From JASEHD01 sp964471945 (lineage in GTDB: Bacteria > Bacteroidota > Ignavibacteria > UBA10030 > SZUA-254), in NCBI GenBank assembly GCA_964471945.1, contig CAYYIJ010000080.1, positions 1 to 9,943 on the forward strand: 9,943 nt of DNA, in the 5' to 3' direction. The notes under the pieces are model-generated. The model was not told where the DNA came from. It ran no database searches and saw only the letters and a list, made by a program, of their open reading frames with translations. A program made the translations under genes and the position numbers. This document shows positions 6,224-9,943 of the stretch, piece by piece; position 1 is the stretch's first letter; each line of letters opens with the position of its first letter.

Positions 6224-7879
6224 ATGGTAAAAGTTGGTACTTCATTAAATAAAGATATAAACTTTTCAAAATATGAAGACAATCTTAAAAATATGATACG
6301 TATTATTAATGCGAAAGCTGATGTTATTAAAAAGGGTGGAGGTCAAGAAGCTATCGAAAAATTACACAAGCGAGGGAAACTACACGCTCGTGAACGAATT
6401 CACAAGCTTATCGATCCCGGAAGTTATTTCCTCGAGATTGGATTATTCTGTGCATATGGAATGTATGAAGAATATGGCGGTGCCCCAGCATCGGGCACAA
6501 TATTCGGTATTGGTAAGATTAATAATCGTGATATAGTCATCGTTGCGAATGATGCTACCGTGAAAGCGGGCGCATGGTTCCCGATTACTTGCAAGAAAAA
6601 TCTCCGTGCTCAAGAAATCTCGATGGAGAATAGACTTCCGATTGTGTACCTAGTGGATTCTGCTGGAGTATTTCTACCACTACAGAGCGAAATATTTCCC
6701 GACAAAGAACATTTCGGAAGAATATTCCGCAATAATGCCGTGATGTCGTCAATGGGTATTCCTCAAATAGCTGCTATCATGGGCCCGTGTGTTGCTGGGG
6801 GAGCTTATCTTCCCATAATGAGTGATGAAGCATTGATTGTTGATAAAACTGGTAGTGTGTTTCTTGCTGGACCATACCTTGTGAAAGCAGCAATTGGTGA
6901 AGACGCTGATATTGAAGAACTTGGTGGTGCAACTATGCACTGTGAAATCAGCGGCGTAACCGACTATAAAATGCCAAACGATGAAGTTTGTTTACAGACG
7001 ATTCGTAATCTTATTGATAAATTTGGTGCAACACCAAAAGCGTTATTTGATCGTATTACTTCCAAGCCACCCACATTTGACCCGAAGGAAATCTATGGAC
7101 TCATGCCGGATGAACGTACAAAACCTTACGATACAAATCAAATTCTTTCTCGGATAGTAGATGCCGGTGAGTTCGATGAGTATAAAGCCGGTTATGGTAA
7201 ATCACTTGTAACTGCTTACACACGTGTAGATGGTTGGGCTGTAGGAATTGTTGCAAACCAACGGTTGGTTACGAGGACTAAAAAAGGAGAGATGCAAGTC
7301 GGTGGCGTAATCTACAGTGACAGTGCAGATAAAGCAACACGTTTCATATTAAATTGCAATCAAAAAAATATTCCTCTCGTATTCTTGCAAGATGTTACAG
7401 GATTTATGGTTGGAACACGAGCTGAACAAGGCGGTATAATCAAAGATGGTGCGAAAATGGTGAATGCAGTAGCTAACAGCGTCGTTCCAAAAATTACATT
7501 CATTATTGGTAATAGCTACGGTGCTGGCAACTATGCAATGTGTGGTAAATCGTATGATCCTCGATTTATTTTTGCATGGCCCACGGCACAAATTTCTGTA
7601 ATGGGAGGGAAGCAGGCAAGTGAAACGCTTTTTAGTATCCGGGTCCAGCAGATGGCTGCCAAGGGTAAAGAAATTTCCAAAGAAGATAAAGATAAGATGC
7701 TCAAAGAAATATCCGACCGCTACAGCAGTGAATTAAATCCGCTGTATGCTGCTGCTCGGCTGTGGGTGGATGATATCGTTGATCCGATTGATACACGGCA
7801 AATCATCTCGCGTTGCATCGAGGTTGCATCAAATAATCCTTTTATACCAAAATTCAACCCAGGTGTAATTCAGGTGTGA
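6224..7879 (+). CDS. Acyl-CoA carboxylase carboxyltransferase (beta) subunit, methylcrotonyl-CoA carboxylase-like
   Basis: A 551-residue cytoplasmic carboxyltransferase that moves CO2 from carboxybiotin to an acyl-CoA, making the second half-reaction of a biotin-dependent carboxylase. Both crotonase-like halves are present: the N-terminal half with KLHARERI (52-59), NDATVKAGAWFP (109-120), LVDSAG (143-148), FPD..HFGR (158-166) and the oxyanion-hole glycines in GPCVAGGAY (187-195); the C-terminal half with VTGFMVG (391-397), GNSYGAGNYAMCG (429-441) and ISVMGGKQA (457-465). The ATVK and HFGR elements and the GAGNYAMCG ending resemble methylcrotonyl- and geranyl-CoA carboxylase beta more than PccB/AccD5; propionyl-CoA remains possible. 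The alpha subunit carrying biotin carboxylase and biotin carrier is absent from the window. An in-frame GTG at 6218, overlapping the previous stop, would add two residues; the better-placed ribosome site supports ATG 6224. It ends two bases before the next gene. Confidence 0.9.
   Translation: MVKVGTSLNKDINFSKYEDNLKNMIRIINAKADVIKKGGGQEAIEKLHKRGKLHARERIHKLIDPGSYFLEIGLFCAYGMYEEYGGAPASGTIFGIGKINNRDIVIVANDATVKAGAWFPITCKKNLRAQEISMENRLPIVYLVDSAGVFLPLQSEIFPDKEHFGRIFRNNAVMSSMGIPQIAAIMGPCVAGGAYLPIMSDEALIVDKTGSVFLAGPYLVKAAIGEDADIEELGGATMHCEISGVTDYKMPNDEVCLQTIRNLIDKFGATPKALFDRITSKPPTFDPKEIYGLMPDERTKPYDTNQILSRIVDAGEFDEYKAGYGKSLVTAYTRVDGWAVGIVANQRLVTRTKKGEMQVGGVIYSDSADKATRFILNCNQKNIPLVFLQDVTGFMVGTRAEQGGIIKDGAKMVNAVANSVVPKITFIIGNSYGAGNYAMCGKSYDPRFIFAWPTAQISVMGGKQASETLFSIRVQQMAAKGKEISKEDKDKMLKEISDRYSSELNPLYAAARLWVDDIVDPIDTRQIISRCIEVASNNPFIPKFNPGVIQV
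7872..7876 (+). promoter_or_regulatory. Weak ribosome site supporting ATG 7882
   Basis: AGGTG lies inside the last codons of the carboxylase gene, five bases before ATG 7882. The in-frame GTG at 7876 overlaps this motif and the preceding stop codon, so it is the less likely start. Confidence 0.4.
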
Positions 7880-7881
7880 CG

Positions 7882-8610
7882 ATGAGATTCGTTCTGGTGT
7901 TTGTCGTTGGTCTATTAACCTGCACCCAACAGCTAAAACCACAAGTCTCGAATCATACGAAAGATTCATTATCAGTATATCTCTCTTTTGAAGATTCACC
8001 TTCTCTCGGTTTTCTTCTCCCATACTTCCCGTCATTTTTTATCCAGTATGGTATCGAGTTGAAATCATTCATCAGGAATCGTACATTTCAGGAGATACGT
8101 CAGTGTTATGGTGATCTCAAAGCTGTCGATGCAATATTCATAAGGGCGATGAAACTAACGAGTGATAATACTGCGGTAGCACTTTTAATTTCTGCTGTGG
8201 CATGTTTTGACCATAGGATTTTTGGTTTTAAAGTACCGGTGTTTTCAATCTTCCTTCCTCTTTCAAATGAGTCGAAGGAAGAATTTAATCAGCGGGTAGA
8301 GAATTTGCCTAATCGATTTTATATTGATTCACCTTCGAGCCGAATCGGCGACAGAGACAAGCTGCAACATTTTTTTGGTTCAGCATTTCTGACTTACGTC
8401 TTCGAATCGGATGAGACAGCCGAACGATTCTCTGATTTTATCGAAAAAGGAGAGAAAGCAGTGATTGTGGATGGTGTGCACGATGAAAGAGATATTCGAG
8501 CAAATCGGAATGGGCAGGAATTTGGTCTTGCCCTGCTAATTAATAAACACCGGATGCCATCTCAATATTTTGAAATATTTGATAAAACTAATTCTTCAGG
8601 AGAAAAATAA
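7882..8610 (+). CDS. Unrecognised, probably exported protein with an Asp/His/Asn-rich C-terminal motif
   Basis: I do not recognise a named family with certainty. The 242-residue product starts with a positive residue and a hydrophobic stretch, MRFVLVFVVGLLTC, like a signal peptide. The Cys at 14 could be a lipidation site, but Thr at -1 makes it an atypical lipobox. The middle has hydrophobic patches (about 42-58 and 97-109) but no run long enough to call a second membrane helix with confidence. The most conserved-looking part is C-terminal: DKLQHFFGSAFLTY (159-172) and VDGVHDERDIRANRNGQ (196-212) followed by EFG. The pattern DK-x2-H ... D-x2-N-x2-G-x3-G faintly recalls VanZ/YfiM (DUF2279)-like proteins; this is a resemblance from memory, not a demonstrated match. 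It sits two bases after the carboxylase stop, and its TAA shares its last A with the ATG of the regulator, so it is almost certainly translated with both. A GTG at 7876 would extend it by two residues. Confidence 0.75.
   Translation: MRFVLVFVVGLLTCTQQLKPQVSNHTKDSLSVYLSFEDSPSLGFLLPYFPSFFIQYGIELKSFIRNRTFQEIRQCYGDLKAVDAIFIRAMKLTSDNTAVALLISAVACFDHRIFGFKVPVFSIFLPLSNESKEEFNQRVENLPNRFYIDSPSSRIGDRDKLQHFFGSAFLTYVFESDETAERFSDFIEKGEKAVIVDGVHDERDIRANRNGQEFGLALLINKHRMPSQYFEIFDKTNSSGEK
8598..8602 (+). promoter_or_regulatory. Shine-Dalgarno of the response regulator gene
   Basis: AGGAG sits seven bases before the ATG at 8610, inside the last codons of the unknown gene. It is the strongest ribosome site in the second half of the window and fixes the regulator's start. 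Confidence 0.75.
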
Positions 8611-9943
8611 TGAGAACAATCCTCGTCGTAGATGATGAAAAAAGTGTACGGGATTCTATAAAAATGATTCTTGAATACGAGAAGTTTATGGTTTCCTTTG
8701 CGGAGAATGGAACAAAGGCAATAACATGTTTTAAAGAGAATTTATTTGATGCAGTGTTCCTGGATATTAAAATGCCATCGGGAATTGATGGTATCGAGGT
8801 GCTGCGAGAGATGAAGAAACTTAATTCTGAAGTTCCCGTAATTATGATTTCAGGCCATGGTACGTTTGAGACAGCAGTCGAGGCGACTAAGATAGGTGCA
8901 TTCGATTTTCTTCCTAAACCGTTAGACAGGGATAAATTACTGATTACACTGCGCAACGCTCTGGAGCAGCGTAAACTTCATGAGGAAGTGAAACAGATCC
9001 GGGAGAAGGAAAATATACTCGGTGATAGTCCGAAGATAAAAGAAATTCTCTCGATTATCCAGCGTGTTTCACCTACTGATGCTCGTGTGTTAATTTCAGG
9101 TGAAAGTGGAAGTGGTAAAGAGCTTGTTGCAAAAGCGATTCATCGAATGAGTAAGCGAGCTAATATGCATCTGGTGGAAGTAAATTGTGCAGCTATTCCT
9201 GCCGAACTGATTGAATCAGAATTGTTCGGTCATGAGAAAGGATCTTTCACTGGCGCTACCGCCCAGCGAGTCGGTAAGTTTGAACAAGCGGATGGTGGAA
9301 CGATTTTCTTAGACGAAGTTGGCGATATGAGTTTACAAGCGCAGGCAAAAGTTTTACGCGCCTTGGAGGAAGGAAAGATTGAGCGTGTAGGCGGTAATAA
9401 AATAATACCTGTTGATGTTAGAGTTATTGCAGCAACAAATAAAAATCTTCCTGAAGAAATCAAGAAAAGAACATTCCGTGAAGATTTATTTCATCGTCTT
9501 AACGTCATACCTATTGTTGTTCCACCACTCAGAGAACGAAAAGAAGATATTCCGATATTAATCGATGCCTTTGTAGAAGATACATGTTCAAGGAATGGTA
9601 TATTTAAAAAAATAATAACAGATCGTGCTTCTTCGGTATTAAAAAATATGGAATGGAAAGGCAATGTACGTGAGCTTCGCAATATCGTGGAACGGTTGGT
9701 AATCATGTCGACCGGAAACGAGATAGATATATTAGATTTAGAGATGCTATCTTTCCAAGTCAATGATACGATCGAGGAAATTGTACAGGCAAGTCAATCT
9801 TTTCAAGATTTTAAAGATAACGCCGAAGCAATGTTTATTAAACATCAGTTGAAATTGCATAACTGGAACGTTTCAAAAACTGCCGAAGCGCTCGAAATGG
9901 AACGTAGTCACCTTTATACGAAGATAAAAAAATACGGATTGGA
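8610..9943 (+). CDS. Sigma-54-dependent response regulator, NtrX-like (3' end cut by window)
   Basis: The open frame runs from ATG 8610 to the window end without a stop: 444 complete codons. Receiver domain (1-120): acidic pair D8/D9, phospho-acceptor D52 in FLDIKMP, S81 and K103 in LPKP. Central AAA+ sigma-54 activator domain (about 137-365): Walker A GESGSGKE (164-171), the sigma-54-contacting loop GSFTGA (211-216, a common variant of GAFTGA), Walker B GTIFLDEVGD (230-239), candidate arginine fingers R290 and R296 in FREDLFHRLN, and WKGNVREL (349-356). A C-terminal helix-turn-helix of Fis type starts near 418 (NWNVSKTAEALEMERSHLYTKIKK). The MERS-x-LY-x-K ending and the overall form resemble NtrX, though AtoC-type regulators are close. 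It should activate genes with -24/-12 promoters when phosphorylated by a histidine kinase, which is not in the window. Family length (about 450) implies only a few residues are missing. Its ATG overlaps the preceding stop by one base. Confidence 0.93.
   Translation, partial: MRTILVVDDEKSVRDSIKMILEYEKFMVSFAENGTKAITCFKENLFDAVFLDIKMPSGIDGIEVLREMKKLNSEVPVIMISGHGTFETAVEATKIGAFDFLPKPLDRDKLLITLRNALEQRKLHEEVKQIREKENILGDSPKIKEILSIIQRVSPTDARVLISGESGSGKELVAKAIHRMSKRANMHLVEVNCAAIPAELIESELFGHEKGSFTGATAQRVGKFEQADGGTIFLDEVGDMSLQAQAKVLRALEEGKIERVGGNKIIPVDVRVIAATNKNLPEEIKKRTFREDLFHRLNVIPIVVPPLRERKEDIPILIDAFVEDTCSRNGIFKKIITDRASSVLKNMEWKGNVRELRNIVERLVIMSTGNEIDILDLEMLSFQVNDTIEEIVQASQSFQDFKDNAEAMFIKHQLKLHNWNVSKTAEALEMERSHLYTKIKKYGL

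Noticed and set aside
8588..8956. Reverse-strand open frame of 122 codons over the receiver domain.
   Set aside because: The + strand encodes an intact response regulator receiver here; the reverse translation is low-complexity Ser/Ile-rich.
9230..9763. Two reverse-strand open frames within the AAA+ domain region.
   Set aside because: Both are antisense to conserved Walker B, arginine-finger and NVREL motifs and show no protein-like features.

Overview
The window is a densely packed, single-strand (+) stretch of bacterial chromosome with seven protein-coding genes and almost no intergenic space. The only gap above 15 bases between genes is 58 bases (1913-1970). Base composition is fairly AT-rich. 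There are no tRNA or rRNA genes, insertion sequences, CRISPR arrays or phage genes that I can see. Gene content and style (B12-dependent acyl-CoA metabolism, a large spermidine-synthase-like membrane protein with a TPR-like tail, an NtrX-type regulator, and a mix of genes with and without Shine-Dalgarno sequences) suggest a free-living, possibly anaerobic or facultative member of the Bacteroidota/Ignavibacteria-Chlorobi (FCB) neighbourhood. This placement is an inference, not something the sequence proves.

Layout: (1) 35-961, a GalE-type NAD-dependent sugar-nucleotide epimerase/dehydratase with a forced TTG start. (2) 965-1912, the MeaB/ArgK G-protein chaperone of methylmalonyl-CoA mutase. 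(3) 1971-3131, a short/medium-chain-type acyl-CoA dehydrogenase. (4) 3144-6221, a 1025-residue fusion of a duplicated polytopic membrane domain, a spermidine-synthase-like Rossmann methyltransferase-fold domain, and a helical TPR-like tail. (5) 6224-7879, a biotin-dependent acyl-CoA carboxylase carboxyltransferase (beta) subunit, closest in motifs to methylcrotonyl-CoA carboxylase beta. (6) 7882-8610, an unrecognised, probably exported protein with a striking Asp/Asn/His-rich C-terminal signature. (7) 8610-past the end, a sigma-54-dependent response regulator of NtrX type, cut by the window end a few residues before its expected stop.

Genes 2, 3 and 5 form a coherent metabolic theme: breakdown of short branched or odd-chain acyl-CoAs (branched amino acids, propionate) through dehydrogenation, biotin-dependent carboxylation and the B12-dependent methylmalonyl-CoA route. 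The partner proteins (methylmalonyl-CoA mutase, carboxylase biotin/biotin-carboxylase subunit) are not in the window. Gene 4 sits in the middle of this set without an obvious metabolic link, and is the most unusual protein here. Genes 5, 6 and 7 are spaced by 2 bases or overlap by 1, so the carboxylase, the unknown protein and the regulator are probably co-transcribed and translationally coupled. I found no convincing new defence or mobile system. The leads most worth following are the gene 4 fusion, the unknown gene 6 and its coupling to the regulator, and a run of seven A at the gene 4/gene 5 junction that lies in the right frame for a -1 slip.
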